From contig JAQWPZ010000073.1 of NCBI GenBank assembly GCA_029245125.1, positions 1-37,793 of the forward strand: a stretch of 37,793 nucleotides of DNA. The letters are read 5' to 3'. The notes beneath the pieces are model-generated. The model saw only the letters and a program-made list of their open reading frames with translations. It did not search any database and had not been told where the DNA came from. This document shows positions 1-8,933 of the stretch, piece by piece. The translations under genes and the position numbers were made by a program. This stretch comes from Rubripirellula sp. GTDB lineage: Bacteria > Planctomycetota > Planctomycetia > Pirellulales > Pirellulaceae. How positions within the stretch are numbered: position 1 is the stretch's first letter; each line of letters opens with the position of its first letter.

Positions 1-3
1 CCA

Positions 4-3000
4 ATGGCGACCTTTTCAGAAGGAATCTTGGATAGCTTAAAAACCAAGAGCCGTTTGCTTACAGAAAACCGTGCCCCAGTCGATTCGCGAATCGAGTCGT
101 TTCTGGCCAGGTATTTCGGCGAAGAGGTGAGTTGCGAACCGCTGCGTCTACCCAATCGTTCGCTCACCCTTGATGTTCACGGGATGGCCCGCGAATTGAG
201 CTTACCAGTCGGTGGCCAGGAGTTCAGCAATGAATTGGTTCGTAGTTACCGTTGCGTCAACGGTGTTTTGAACAACCCACGCGCCGATCGTCGCACCACG
301 GCAGGCACCTTTCACGTGGTCGCGGGAGGATTACCGATTCCAGGCGACAAACGAGCGGTACCGCAAACCGCGTTTGCCGGCCTGTTTCGCATCGCGATGC
401 AACCACCCGAGGACCTGATGGTCCTGCCGTACATGTCGCAGATGCAAGAATCGGCGCACACCTGGGTATCGCTACTGCTGCGTCCAACAGTTTGTCCTCA
501 GGTCCCGGGTTACTGCGAAGCCAAGACGATGGAGGTGCGTTTTTTCGCGCCCGCCTCACTCGTGAGCAACCTCGATTTCGTCGAATCCATCTTTGGTAAT
601 GCCGGTGATCCACTCACACCCCACAAAGATGCCGCTTTGGATGTGCATCGCTGGAGTGGTCACACAGGGTGCGTCATCCTCGCGCCCCATTTAACCAAGG
701 TCACCAAGAAAGAACTGGGCCTTCCGCACTGGGACGACGCAACGGAACGACAGCGTCAGGATTCCATGTGCTGGAAGGATGCAGAGGAAAAGTACAACGA
801 TGGCGGTGCATTCAAACTGACTTGTCGTGATGAGTCGGGTGTTGTCGTGACGCTGATCGCGGATAACTACTACGGGTATTGCAAGAAAGAAGTCAAAACG
901 CAGATCAGCTTTGCCGCAAACTTGATGGGCAATGCTGAAGAAGAGCACGCGGGCGGCGCGATGGCATTCGCCTCCTATGCGCTTGGGCATGAGTTTCAAG
1001 TCAACAGTCGTCGCTACAACGGACGGACCTTTGACGACGTTGCCCGTGATTACTCGTCATTCATCGACGTTCAGCCGGAAGGTTATGGCATCGATCGCAG
1101 TGACCCAACCGTCATCTATATCCCCGAGAGTGCTTACGCAACACTTGACGAACGCTGCATCAAGTGGACAAAGGATGGCCAAGAGCAACGTATTGCATTG
1201 TCGCCGGACAACATTTACATCGCCCCGAGCGGCTACAAGCTGCGTTTAGAGAAACACGCTGCCGCGCCATCGTGGCGATTGATTGGATCGGTCGGCGAGG
1301 GAATCTTTTGCCACAAACCTTGCACCGTAAGCGGAGGCGGCAAGAGCGAGATCAGCAAAAGCCTGCGAGATTACATGCTCTACGGACCGATCTTTGTCTC
1401 GGACATCGAAGAGGATTTCGCCAAGCTGGATGAAATTTTCTCACGCGATTACCAGAACCGCTGGAACCCGGGAACCAGCGACAAGCCTGACTACACGGAG
1501 GGCCCCAGTCGCAGCGTGCTTGATCCAAATCGCAGCCTCGGCAGCATGATCCAACTGCTCACCCCAGCACCCAACTTCAGCGACGACTACAACGAATGGT
1601 TGCGTTCGATCCCAGAGCACGTCTATGCGTTGGCATTGATCATCAAACGGTTTGTTCAACCGGGCATGGAACACGCTTGGAAAGATCATTTCGGTGTCGA
1701 CATTGTTAACGGCTCACCCGGCCACGAACTGAAACTCGGCAATCGCACCTTGGTGGGGACCTATCTTCGTGTGGGATTGGACCAAGCTCGCTGGCGGACA
1801 TTCAAGCTTCGGCAAGACTTTATCGCAGCAGCCAAAGTGCAACGTGAAGACGACATCAGTTGCAGCGTTGTCGTTCCCGCCGCCGCGTTGGGTGAAGTCG
1901 GCCCCGCGGTCAAGCCAAGCTTCAGTTACAAGTTTGTCGAGAATTGCGAATACCGCCTCTTCCAGCGACCGGATGATGCCGTCCATCGCGGCCTCGACAA
2001 GCAAACCGAATGGGACCTTTCTCGCCCCGACAACTTCATCAGCAACTTCGAACCACTCAGCACCGATCAAGCGAGAGAGATTGTTTCGGACGCAATCGAA
2101 TTCGACAAATTCAGCGGGCCGATGGAGGAGTTGCTGGTAAAAGCTGCGCAAGCCACCGAGGGTTACGTCGTCAGTACGGCAGACCCCCGAATTGTGGACG
2201 GCAAACGGACCAAGAATCCTCGCTATCTGCAGGATCGTCCCGATATGGTCAAAGCTCGCGATACCTATGTCGCTTATCGAGGTATGCAACTGAGCCGAGC
2301 CTTATCCGTCGACCAACCCGTTCATGCTCCAGTCGGCGCCGTGCTGAGTGGTCGCCGCAACAATCCGCCTGATCCCGCGGCCGGCTTCCGATCGTTGGCA
2401 GTCTACTCTCCGCTGCATTACCAAGAGTTGCCGGAACTGCTGATGGACTACGTCTGCTCCCTGACCGGCAAGAGCCCCAGCACGACGGGCGCTGGAAGCG
2501 AGGGTGCTCTAACGAAAGGCCCCTTCAATGCGTTGATGCCCTCGATCGACTTGAATAATGCAGTGACTTCGATGATCTTGACCGAATTGGGTGGATTCTC
2601 CACTCCGGCAGGCCACATCGGACCACGATTCGAAGTCGGTCATGACATCTCTCTGTTGATCCCGGAAGTCTGGTGCCGCATGGGCCCCAACGAACGTGAT
2701 CCGCAAACGATGATTGACGCGGGAATGCTAGAGCCCATCGAGGACTTTCAAGTCGATGATGTTACGGTTCCCGCCAGCCGTCTTGGGTACCGCATCACGC
2801 GAAAATTTGTTCGCCATTATCTTGCTCGAGTCTTCGACAACCCCTCTCGAGTCTTTACCGAAGACCTGCTGAAACCCGAGAAACAAGATGCCGAATCCTT
2901 CGCCGATGGGATCTTGCACATCGCCGATGCACAACGCCGCGTCGCCATGCAATACATGGAAGATGGTGGCTACGAATTGGCCTGCCCACCTCTGCAAGCG

Positions 3001-3369
3001 GTTCTCAGCCTGATGGCCTTTGGCGAACACGAAGGCAGAACCGCGAAAGACCCCGAATTGCGAAAGATGTTCACTCGCGACGCGCTTCTCAACAGCGATT
3101 GGTACCGACGGCGTTTGGTCACCAAGAAACACCGCGACATCGAACACTGGACAGACATGGTCGATCGGCTTTCGCAATTCGTTGAATCGGAAGACGAGGA
3201 ACAGGTCAAGGAAATGGATATCCAAGGTCGCTTGGAGTATGCCCAGTCGCAGTTGGCAAAAGTAAAGGCGGATGACTACGAGCAGTCGCTCGTCGGGACT
3301 TTGGGCGCTGACCCCATGCAGCCGTCGACCAAAGACGCCACATTGGTCAATCGCCTCGCCGGAGCTTAG
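4..3369 (+). CDS. PPi-type phosphoenolpyruvate carboxykinase (putative)
   Basis: A 1121-aa cytosolic-type protein with no signal peptide. I recognise it as the large PPi-dependent PEP carboxykinase family (about 1100-1200 aa, known from Entamoeba and Propionibacterium). That enzyme interconverts oxaloacetate + PPi with PEP + Pi + CO2 and does not use ATP or GTP. Visible family-type blocks are RRTTAGTFHV with GGLPIP (about residues 97-113), HTGCVILAPHLT (about 220), DDATERQR (about 245), CKKEVKTQI (about 291), a glycine-rich PEPCK-like loop VSGGGKSEISK (about 442-452), NCEYRLFQRPDDA (about 650), and SPSTTGAGSEGALTKGPFNA (about 822-842). Length and block order match my memory of the family; no alignment was run. 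The ATG lies only 4 bases from the window edge, so the true start could be further upstream. No pathway partner is visible. A downstream hairpin at 3402-3419 may end the transcript. Confidence 0.78.
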   Translation: MATFSEGILDSLKTKSRLLTENRAPVDSRIESFLARYFGEEVSCEPLRLPNRSLTLDVHGMARELSLPVGGQEFSNELVRSYRCVNGVLNNPRADRRTTAGTFHVVAGGLPIPGDKRAVPQTAFAGLFRIAMQPPEDLMVLPYMSQMQESAHTWVSLLLRPTVCPQVPGYCEAKTMEVRFFAPASLVSNLDFVESIFGNAGDPLTPHKDAALDVHRWSGHTGCVILAPHLTKVTKKELGLPHWDDATERQRQDSMCWKDAEEKYNDGGAFKLTCRDESGVVVTLIADNYYGYCKKEVKTQISFAANLMGNAEEEHAGGAMAFASYALGHEFQVNSRRYNGRTFDDVARDYSSFIDVQPEGYGIDRSDPTVIYIPESAYATLDERCIKWTKDGQEQRIALSPDNIYIAPSGYKLRLEKHAAAPSWRLIGSVGEGIFCHKPCTVSGGGKSEISKSLRDYMLYGPIFVSDIEEDFAKLDEIFSRDYQNRWNPGTSDKPDYTEGPSRSVLDPNRSLGSMIQLLTPAPNFSDDYNEWLRSIPEHVYALALIIKRFVQPGMEHAWKDHFGVDIVNGSPGHELKLGNRTLVGTYLRVGLDQARWRTFKLRQDFIAAAKVQREDDISCSVVVPAAALGEVGPAVKPSFSYKFVENCEYRLFQRPDDAVHRGLDKQTEWDLSRPDNFISNFEPLSTDQAREIVSDAIEFDKFSGPMEELLVKAAQATEGYVVSTADPRIVDGKRTKNPRYLQDRPDMVKARDTYVAYRGMQLSRALSVDQPVHAPVGAVLSGRRNNPPDPAAGFRSLAVYSPLHYQELPELLMDYVCSLTGKSPSTTGAGSEGALTKGPFNALMPSIDLNNAVTSMILTELGGFSTPAGHIGPRFEVGHDISLLIPEVWCRMGPNERDPQTMIDAGMLEPIEDFQVDDVTVPASRLGYRITRKFVRHYLARVFDNPSRVFTEDLLKPEKQDAESFADGILHIADAQRRVAMQYMEDGGYELACPPLQAVLSLMAFGEHEGRTAKDPELRKMFTRDALLNSDWYRRRLVTKKHRDIEHWTDMVDRLSQFVESEDEEQVKEMDIQGRLEYAQSQLAKVKADDYEQSLVGTLGADPMQPSTKDATLVNRLAGA

Positions 3370-3401
3370 CAGCAATCAGCGTCGTGCCAGGACTGCGTTC
3401 A

Positions 3402-3419
3402 GCCCGCTGCAAGGCGGGC
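3402..3419 (+). terminator. Possible terminator hairpin after PEPCK
   Basis: GCCCGC pairs perfectly with GCGGGC across a 6-base loop, 33 bases after the PEPCK stop. There is no T-run, so intrinsic termination is uncertain; it could also be a dispersed palindrome. Confidence 0.3.
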
Positions 3420-3662
3420 ACGCACCCTGCCTCTTTCGAATGGCTGCCACCCAAGAATCGCTGCCGTATCCGAATCTCGATCGACATTCGATTCGTGCTC
3501 CCTCGCCACAGCCGCTGCTTGCGACAAGGCCTCCCGAGACGAAGCCCCCGCCAATCAACCGCTACATAGGCAGCGGTTTCCTCGCTGCAGAAAGTTGATT
3601 TGTGTTTGCCAACAGCAGGACTTGATCTTCAGATCCTAAGCGGATCGCAGCAATTGCCCGTT

Positions 3663-3730
3663 GATCCAGCGATCAGCGATCCAGCGGTCAGCGATCAGCG
3701 ATCCAGCGATCCAGCGATCCAGCGATCAGC
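3663..3730. repeat. Tandem repeat of GATCCAGC / GATCAGC units
   Basis: Nine consecutive 8-base (GATCCAGC) or 7-base (GATCAGC, one GGTCAGC) units, 68 bases in all. Eight units begin with GATC. The array lies 36 bases beyond the sigma-factor stop codon. It looks like a slippage-prone microsatellite with mixed unit length. Confidence 0.9.
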
Positions 3731-3766
3731 TGAATCGGCCAATCGTGAATTTCACAAACGGCTAAC

Positions 3767-4426
3767 TCAATCGTCTGCCAGTTCGGGAAAAACGCCCTCG
3801 TCCAGCTCCATCCGCTTGATGATCGACCGAAGCCGGATTTGAAAATCGCTTTTGTAATTGGCAACCTGCTGCTCCGTTAATTCGAGCTGCGAGGCGACGT
3901 CTTTGTTCCCCATGCCCCGAACGAACAGCAGTTCAATGCACTTTAACTTCGCCCAACCATCCCCCGACTTCCAACGCTCAATCTGCTCAGCGATTGCGTC
4001 CCGCACGGCAGACTCTTCCAGTCGTTTGCGTTCGACGCTGCGGGCGATGGAACTGGCGACACGATCGGTTCCGACCGGTTCCATTTCGCCACCGCTTGAA
4101 CTGGATCGACCGTGCATCTGAATCGATGGCCGGCGGCCTTCACGACGGAGGTGATCGGTCAATTTGTAGGCGCAGATCGAAAAGAGATAACTTTCCAGCG
4201 GCCGCGCCCCGTCGTAGTTCGGAAGACTGACTAGAAAACCAACAAATGCCTCCTGGACGATATCTTCGCTGGCAGCCCGGTTTCGAATCCGGCTGTTGGT
4301 ATAGGCCATCAGTCGACCTTCATATCGGTCGATCATTGCTTGCCACGCGTCTTGATCACCCTCACGGATTTTCTCGATCAAGTAGGCGTCCGCTTCACTT
4401 TGTTCGTAAGATTTCGAGTTAGCCAT
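3767..4426 (-). CDS. ECF-like sigma-70 family RNA polymerase sigma factor
   Basis: A 219-aa sigma factor expected to recruit core RNA polymerase to a special promoter set. Region 2 spans about residues 15-95, with the core-binding part around SEDIVQEAFVGFL and the -10 recognition part around SYLFSICAYKLTDHLRR. A polar linker follows (HGRSSSSGGEMEP). Region 4, a helix-turn-helix, lies at about 145-205 (GMGNKDVASQLELTEQQVANY). It is slightly longer than a minimal ECF sigma because of the linker and a short acidic tail. No anti-sigma gene is adjacent; the divergent DUF5989 gene starts 135 bases away. The first ATG is used; no strong Shine-Dalgarno sequence is seen upstream. The family call is firm, the regulon unknown. 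Confidence 0.85.
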   Translation of the reverse strand: MANSKSYEQSEADAYLIEKIREGDQDAWQAMIDRYEGRLMAYTNSRIRNRAASEDIVQEAFVGFLVSLPNYDGARPLESYLFSICAYKLTDHLRREGRRPSIQMHGRSSSSGGEMEPVGTDRVASSIARSVERKRLEESAVRDAIAEQIERWKSGDGWAKLKCIELLFVRGMGNKDVASQLELTEQQVANYKSDFQIRLRSIIKRMELDEGVFPELADD

Positions 4427-4561
4427 AGAATCAAATTAGCGTCCAATCGATCTTCATAACACCCCGATCCGGCTTATGTTGGGGCGACAGCAGACGGACT
4501 TGAGGGCGCGCAAATTAAAAACATTCGGAACCAGCATCGATTTGCCGCTAAAATTGCCCCC

Positions 4562-4756
4562 ATGATGAGTGACGCGCGCCCCACCTCCGACGATGACCAC
4601 GCCCCGCAGCCGAGCTTCGTTGGCGAGTTCATGGACTTTCTTAAGTGCAACAAGAAATGGTGGCTAACGCCTATTTTGATCGCGATCTGCCTGCTGCTCA
4701 TTGCGGCCACGCTGCTTCCGTCACGAGTCGCACCGTTCATCTATTCAGTTCTTTAA
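4562..4756 (+). CDS. DUF5989 family small membrane protein
   Basis: A 64-aa protein with a polar N-terminus, then FVGEFMDFLKCNKKWWLTP leading into one hydrophobic helix (about residues 36-53) and ending APFIYSVL. The pattern of FxxFL, KKWWL, single helix and terminal APFIY is what I know from DUF5989 micro-proteins, often found near SxtJ-type and carbamoyltransferase genes; none is visible here. Function is unknown. Two ATG codons lie in tandem at the start and no clear Shine-Dalgarno sequence precedes them. A TAAAAT hexamer eight bases upstream could be a -10 element, which would imply a very short leader. Confidence 0.72.
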   Translation: MMSDARPTSDDDHAPQPSFVGEFMDFLKCNKKWWLTPILIAICLLLIAATLLPSRVAPFIYSVL

Positions 4757-4886
4757 TCAGCTTGGCTCGACGCCATGCACGGGTTCAGAAATACCTCCGC
4801 CACCTGACTTACCTTGAGCCGAGCCGTGTCCTCGCGTACGCTTCGCATAGTTTTCGGGTAACCATGGACGCTCACGAGCCGATCGG

Positions 4887-5879
4887 ATGACGCAAACGGA
4901 AGAGCAACAGACCGAATTGCACAGCGGACATAATCTGGAAGCTGGACTACTGGAACGAGTTCGCGAGTGGACCGACCTGTTCCCCTGGTGGCGTCTCATC
5001 CGGACACTCCGCCTCGCAGCCTCTCCGACGATGTTGGCAATGACCGCCGGAACCCTGTTGATCTGGATCCTGGGATTGCGACAAGCGAAGGAATTTTCAG
5101 AGGCGGGAATCGAGCAGTTCCCCAGCATCTTTTTATCAGAGACACCGGTCCACGGTCTGCTGTGGACACTTTTGGTTTGGGCACCGCCAGCAATCTTGCT
5201 GACCCGACAGGGAGGATTGCTCGCTGCCGGCAGGAACATGACCGGGATTCGACTGGGATTCACGCTCGGCTTGCAACGCAGTTGGCGAGGCTGGTTTGCC
5301 GGCCTAATGCCGTTGGTCGCAGCCTTTGCGATAGCGATGGCGATGGTGCCCCTGGGTTGGCTCACACGACTCGCCCCCGACCAGCCCCTTCTTGAAATCC
5401 CCGCGGGCTTGCTGTCCGCACTCATCGCGATTCCAAGTGGCGTGATCGCGGTGGGCGGGCTGGTCGCAATCCCGCTCAGCTGGGCAGCTCTTGGCAACGA
5501 ACAGGACAGCGATCCACTCAACGCCCTCAGCCGGGGATACGAGTCGCTATTTCGGCGACCGCTGCATTTGGCGTTCTACTCAGGCATTGCGGCTTTGTTC
5601 GCATCCGTGATCTTTTGCATCGCCGCAGGAATCGCAACTGCAGCGACTTTGATGTCGGGATTTTTCCTCGACTTAAGCGGTTGCTCCCCAAACGTCCGAG
5701 CCGTCGCTTCCAACGCCTTAGCGATGATTCCAATCGTCATGGTGACCACGTTGAGCTGGGGCCTGGCAGGCGGCATCTACCTGTTGTTGAGGTACAATAC
5801 AGGCGGTCAAGAAGTCGAGGATCTTTGGGAACAGAAAACCGCGGCGATTTCGCCGCTCCCCGAATTGCCCAAGCATTGA
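4887..5879 (+). CDS. Multi-pass membrane protein of unknown function
   Basis: A 330-aa protein I do not recognise. A charged N-terminal stretch (1-40, with FPWWRLIRTLRLAASP) is followed by about six hydrophobic segments near 45-63, 90-108, 135-157, 168-195, 222-255 and 275-302, and a short acidic/polar tail. It contains no enzymatic motif I can name. It lies 130 bases downstream of the DUF5989 gene on the same strand, so they may be co-transcribed. The ATG at 4887 is the first in frame; upstream pairing to 16S rRNA is weak, so the start is provisional. It resembles planctomycete inner-membrane proteins of unknown role. Confidence 0.7.
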   Translation: MTQTEEQQTELHSGHNLEAGLLERVREWTDLFPWWRLIRTLRLAASPTMLAMTAGTLLIWILGLRQAKEFSEAGIEQFPSIFLSETPVHGLLWTLLVWAPPAILLTRQGGLLAAGRNMTGIRLGFTLGLQRSWRGWFAGLMPLVAAFAIAMAMVPLGWLTRLAPDQPLLEIPAGLLSALIAIPSGVIAVGGLVAIPLSWAALGNEQDSDPLNALSRGYESLFRRPLHLAFYSGIAALFASVIFCIAAGIATAATLMSGFFLDLSGCSPNVRAVASNALAMIPIVMVTTLSWGLAGGIYLLLRYNTGGQEVEDLWEQKTAAISPLPELPKH

Positions 5880-5977
5880 CCAATCCACGCGGTTCATCAT
5901 CAGTACCCAGTCACGGCGACTGCGGTAAAGCTGCCAGACTGGGATGAACTCAATTCAAAGACACGACAGCGCTACCG

Positions 5978-8920
5978 ATGCATTCTCTATCCGGGACCAG
6001 GAAAGTGAGACCAAAAACAGGTGCCGTCTGGGCACTGGCCGCTCGAAAACTGGCCGCTCGAAAACTGGCCCCTCGAAAACTGGCCGCTGCGGTAATCGCC
6101 CTGATCATCCCGCTGTTCACAATGCCTGCGGCTCTATCGGCGGCGGAACCGAGTGAGGGCGAAAAGATCTTCGCATTGCAAGTGCGTCCAATCCTGCAAG
6201 AAAAGTGCTTTGGTTGCCACAGCCAAGAAGCGGACGAACAACAGGGCGGCTTCGATCTTTCCACCCGCGCACAAATGCTCTCCGGCGGCGATGCCTATGG
6301 CGATTCGGTCGTCACTCCCGGAGATGCCGAGTCAAGCTCGTTGGTGGCGATGGTCGCACGGGAGGAAACGGGCTACGAAATGCCTCCCAAAGAAGCAGAC
6401 CGTCTGTCGAAACAGGAAATCCAGGCGATCCAAGATTGGATTAACGCCGACGCGCCTTGGCCCAACGAAGCGAAAGTCACCGAGATCTACGCCAAGTTTG
6501 CCGAAGGCGAGACCGTCACCACGAGCGGCGGGCAAAGTGAGCAATGGACCGACCGCAAATACCAGCCGAATGATTTGTGGGCGTTCCAACCAATCCGCAC
6601 CAAGTTCTCCGTCAACCTATCGGAGTCTGCCGAAAATCCAATCGATACCTTCATCGAAGCCGGCCTCCAGCACCGCGGTCTCGACCCGGCTCCGATTGCC
6701 GACCGAGTCACGCTCATTCGCAGAGCGACCTTCGACCTCGTTGGGATGCCACCCACACCCCAAGAAATCAAACAATTTGTCAGTGATGAGCGTTCCGATG
6801 AAATCGCTTTTGCGGCGATCGTCGATCGCTTACTGGAAAGCCCGCATTACGGCGAACATTGGGCCCGGCATTGGCTGGATGTTGTTCGCTATGCCGACAG
6901 CAGCGGATTTGCCAATGATTGGGAACGGCCCAATGCATGGCGTTACCGAGATTACGTTATCCGCGCATTCAATGATGATAAGCCTTTCGACTTGTTCATT
7001 CTTGAACAAATTGCTGGCGACGAAATTCATGACCTGGTGACCAATCCCAAAATGGCTCGCCAGAAAGTTCGAAACATCCATCGACTGGTCGACCGCGTCG
7101 ATCCCGATGAATTACTCGTCGCCGCCGGGTTCCTTCGCATGGGACCTTGGGAACACACCGGAATGAGTGTCGCAAAAGTCACTCGCCAACAATTCCTGGA
7201 CGATATTACCGATTCGGTAGGACAGGTATTCCTCGGGCAACCGCTGCAGTGTTGCCGATGCCACGATCATAAGTTCGATCCGATTCCGACCCGAGATTAC
7301 TACTCCATTCAATCGGTATTCGCGACCACGCAATTCGGCGATCGACAGACAGAATGGCTCGCGGATGAGAACCTGTCAGGAATGGAACAGGACGAAAATT
7401 ACCACCGTCTGCGTCATCAAGCCAACGAAGCGATGATGCAAGAGATCACGAAACTGCAGCAAGAGTTCGAAGAGAATTGGTTTGCCGAACGCAAGCTGCC
7501 TTACAAAACAAAGGCCGAAGCGGTTGCTGCTGGAGTCGATCCGGAGCTGTTGCCGCACAAATCGCTGCAATCCCCCGACGACTTTGGCCGTGAACGCATT
7601 GGCCGAAAATGGCAGGCAAGGTTCGAGTGGGAACTGGACCGTTACCAGCCATTTGCATTCTCGGTGTACAACGGCAAAACACCTCGGGCTCGCATGCAAA
7701 CGTCACGATTTGTGATGCCCGCCAACCCAAAGGGAAAAGGGGCCTGGGAACAGACCTGCATTCTGCCTGGGGGTGACCCATTCGCCGAAGGTGAACTCGT
7801 CCAACCAGGCGTGCTGAGCGCCGTCCCCGGCGGGCTGGAGTATGAGATGCCTGTCGCCACAAGTGGACGCCGTACTGCGTTGGCAAAATGGATCGTCGAT
7901 CCTCGCAACTCGCTGACCGCTCGCGTACTTGCCAACCGCATCTGGAGCTACCATTTTGGTCGTGGCATTGCGGGGACGCCAAACAACTTTGGTGCCACGG
8001 GCAAGAAACCAACGCACCCGGAATTACTCGATTGGCTGGCAGGTGAAATGGTTCGTGGTGGCTGGTCCACCAAGAATCTGCATCGCCGGATGATGAGTTC
8101 AAATACGTATCTGCGCTCGACTCGGCATCCCGACCAAGAAAAGATTCGAGAATCAGATCCCAACTCAACCAGCTATGCCGTCTTTCTGCCACGACGACTG
8201 GAAGCGGAAGAAGTTCGTGACAGCATGCTGTCAGTCTCTGGCGAACTCAACCTCATGCTGGGCGGTATTCCAGTACGACCCGATATGAATCTCGAAGCTG
8301 CACTCCAGCCGCGAATGATCATGGGCACATTCGCACCAGCCTATGTTCCTAATCCGTTACCAAAAGATCGCAATCGTCGTTCCATTTATGCACACCGTTT
8401 ACGCGGCCATCGCTTGCCATTCATGGAAACATTCAACCAGCCGGGGAGTGAAAAGTCGTGCGAGTTGCGTGATCAATCAAACATTACCCCACAGGTCTTC
8501 ACGCTCCTCAACGGAGAGGAAACTAACGACAGGGCACTCGCTTTAGCCAACCGCGTGATTGCCGAGCAAAGCCAACCAGACCAGCAACTGAATCGCTCCC
8601 GAGTCATCGGTCGTTTATTTGAATTGGTGCATGGCCGCCAACCCATTGAGCAGGAGTTGCAAAGGACGCTGGATCACTGGGGCAAAATGTCAACACGCCA
8701 TGCCAGCCTTGACTTACCCCGCCGAAAATGGCCGGCCACAGTGATCCGTGAAGCAGTCGAAGAAAACACCGGTGAACCATTCAAATTCACCGAGCGACTG
8801 TTTGTTTACGACGATTACAAGCCGGATCTGCAACCCCACCAAGTTGATGCTGTGACCCGAGGCCTCGCCGACGTCTGCTTGGCCCTGCTGAATTCGAACG
8901 AGTTTATTTACGTCTACTAG
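5978..8920 (+). CDS. PSCyt1 / DUF1549 / DUF1553 secreted cytochrome-type protein
   Basis: A 980-aa exported protein typical of Planctomycetes. A signal peptide ends near residue 48 (IALIIPLFTMPAALSAAEP). A planctomycete cytochrome-c-like domain (about 50-125) carries the haem motif C77-F-G-C80-H81. DUF1549/PSCyt2 covers about 210-430 and includes HYGEHWARHWLDVVRYADS and CCRCHDHKFDPIP. A charged helical insert follows (about 465-530), then DUF1553/PSD1 (about 630-975) with LANRIWSYHFGRGI and a C-terminus NSNEFIYVY. The biochemical role of the family is not established; haem-linked redox steps in polysaccharide or sugar breakdown are often proposed. The DUF1501 gene follows after 13 bases, the usual partner order. 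The n-region of the signal peptide is built from a DNA tandem repeat (6035-6090). No good ribosome binding site marks the start, so 5978 is the best ATG rather than a proven one. Confidence 0.92.
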   Translation: MHSLSGTRKVRPKTGAVWALAARKLAARKLAPRKLAAAVIALIIPLFTMPAALSAAEPSEGEKIFALQVRPILQEKCFGCHSQEADEQQGGFDLSTRAQMLSGGDAYGDSVVTPGDAESSSLVAMVAREETGYEMPPKEADRLSKQEIQAIQDWINADAPWPNEAKVTEIYAKFAEGETVTTSGGQSEQWTDRKYQPNDLWAFQPIRTKFSVNLSESAENPIDTFIEAGLQHRGLDPAPIADRVTLIRRATFDLVGMPPTPQEIKQFVSDERSDEIAFAAIVDRLLESPHYGEHWARHWLDVVRYADSSGFANDWERPNAWRYRDYVIRAFNDDKPFDLFILEQIAGDEIHDLVTNPKMARQKVRNIHRLVDRVDPDELLVAAGFLRMGPWEHTGMSVAKVTRQQFLDDITDSVGQVFLGQPLQCCRCHDHKFDPIPTRDYYSIQSVFATTQFGDRQTEWLADENLSGMEQDENYHRLRHQANEAMMQEITKLQQEFEENWFAERKLPYKTKAEAVAAGVDPELLPHKSLQSPDDFGRERIGRKWQARFEWELDRYQPFAFSVYNGKTPRARMQTSRFVMPANPKGKGAWEQTCILPGGDPFAEGELVQPGVLSAVPGGLEYEMPVATSGRRTALAKWIVDPRNSLTARVLANRIWSYHFGRGIAGTPNNFGATGKKPTHPELLDWLAGEMVRGGWSTKNLHRRMMSSNTYLRSTRHPDQEKIRESDPNSTSYAVFLPRRLEAEEVRDSMLSVSGELNLMLGGIPVRPDMNLEAALQPRMIMGTFAPAYVPNPLPKDRNRRSIYAHRLRGHRLPFMETFNQPGSEKSCELRDQSNITPQVFTLLNGEETNDRALALANRVIAEQSQPDQQLNRSRVIGRLFELVHGRQPIEQELQRTLDHWGKMSTRHASLDLPRRKWPATVIREAVEENTGEPFKFTERLFVYDDYKPDLQPHQVDAVTRGLADVCLALLNSNEFIYVY
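6035..6090 (+). repeat. 15-bp in-frame tandem repeat in signal-peptide n-region
   Basis: The unit CTGGCCGCTCGAAAA occurs twice perfectly (6035-6049, 6050-6064), once with a single change (6065-6079), and then decays. In frame it encodes LAARK, LAARK, LAPRK, LAAA, placing extra positive charges just before the hydrophobic core of the signal peptide. Confidence 0.93.
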
Positions 8921-8933
8921 ATCGGTAACAAAC

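Larger units (their letters stand above)
3370..3766. other. Intergenic region with hairpin and GATC-rich tandem repeat
   Basis: A 397-base stretch between the convergent PEPCK (+) and sigma factor (-) genes. It contains a short GC hairpin just after the PEPCK stop and a 68-base tandem repeat near the sigma-factor stop. Open frames here have no ribosome binding site and run through the repeat, so I see no convincing gene. Confidence 0.6.

Noticed and set aside
1714..2289. 191-aa minus-strand open frame inside the PEPCK gene
   Set aside because: It lies wholly within a well-supported coding region on the other strand and has no recognisable domain.
3600..3842. 80-aa plus-strand open frame
   Set aside because: Consists largely of the GATC repeat and then runs antisense into the sigma-factor gene.
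4757..5521. 254-aa minus-strand open frame
   Set aside because: Overlaps the membrane protein gene on the plus strand; the composition is that of a reversed hydrophobic gene.
7446..8192. 248-aa minus-strand open frame
   Set aside because: Antisense to the DUF1549/DUF1553 gene, with no domain or ribosome binding site.
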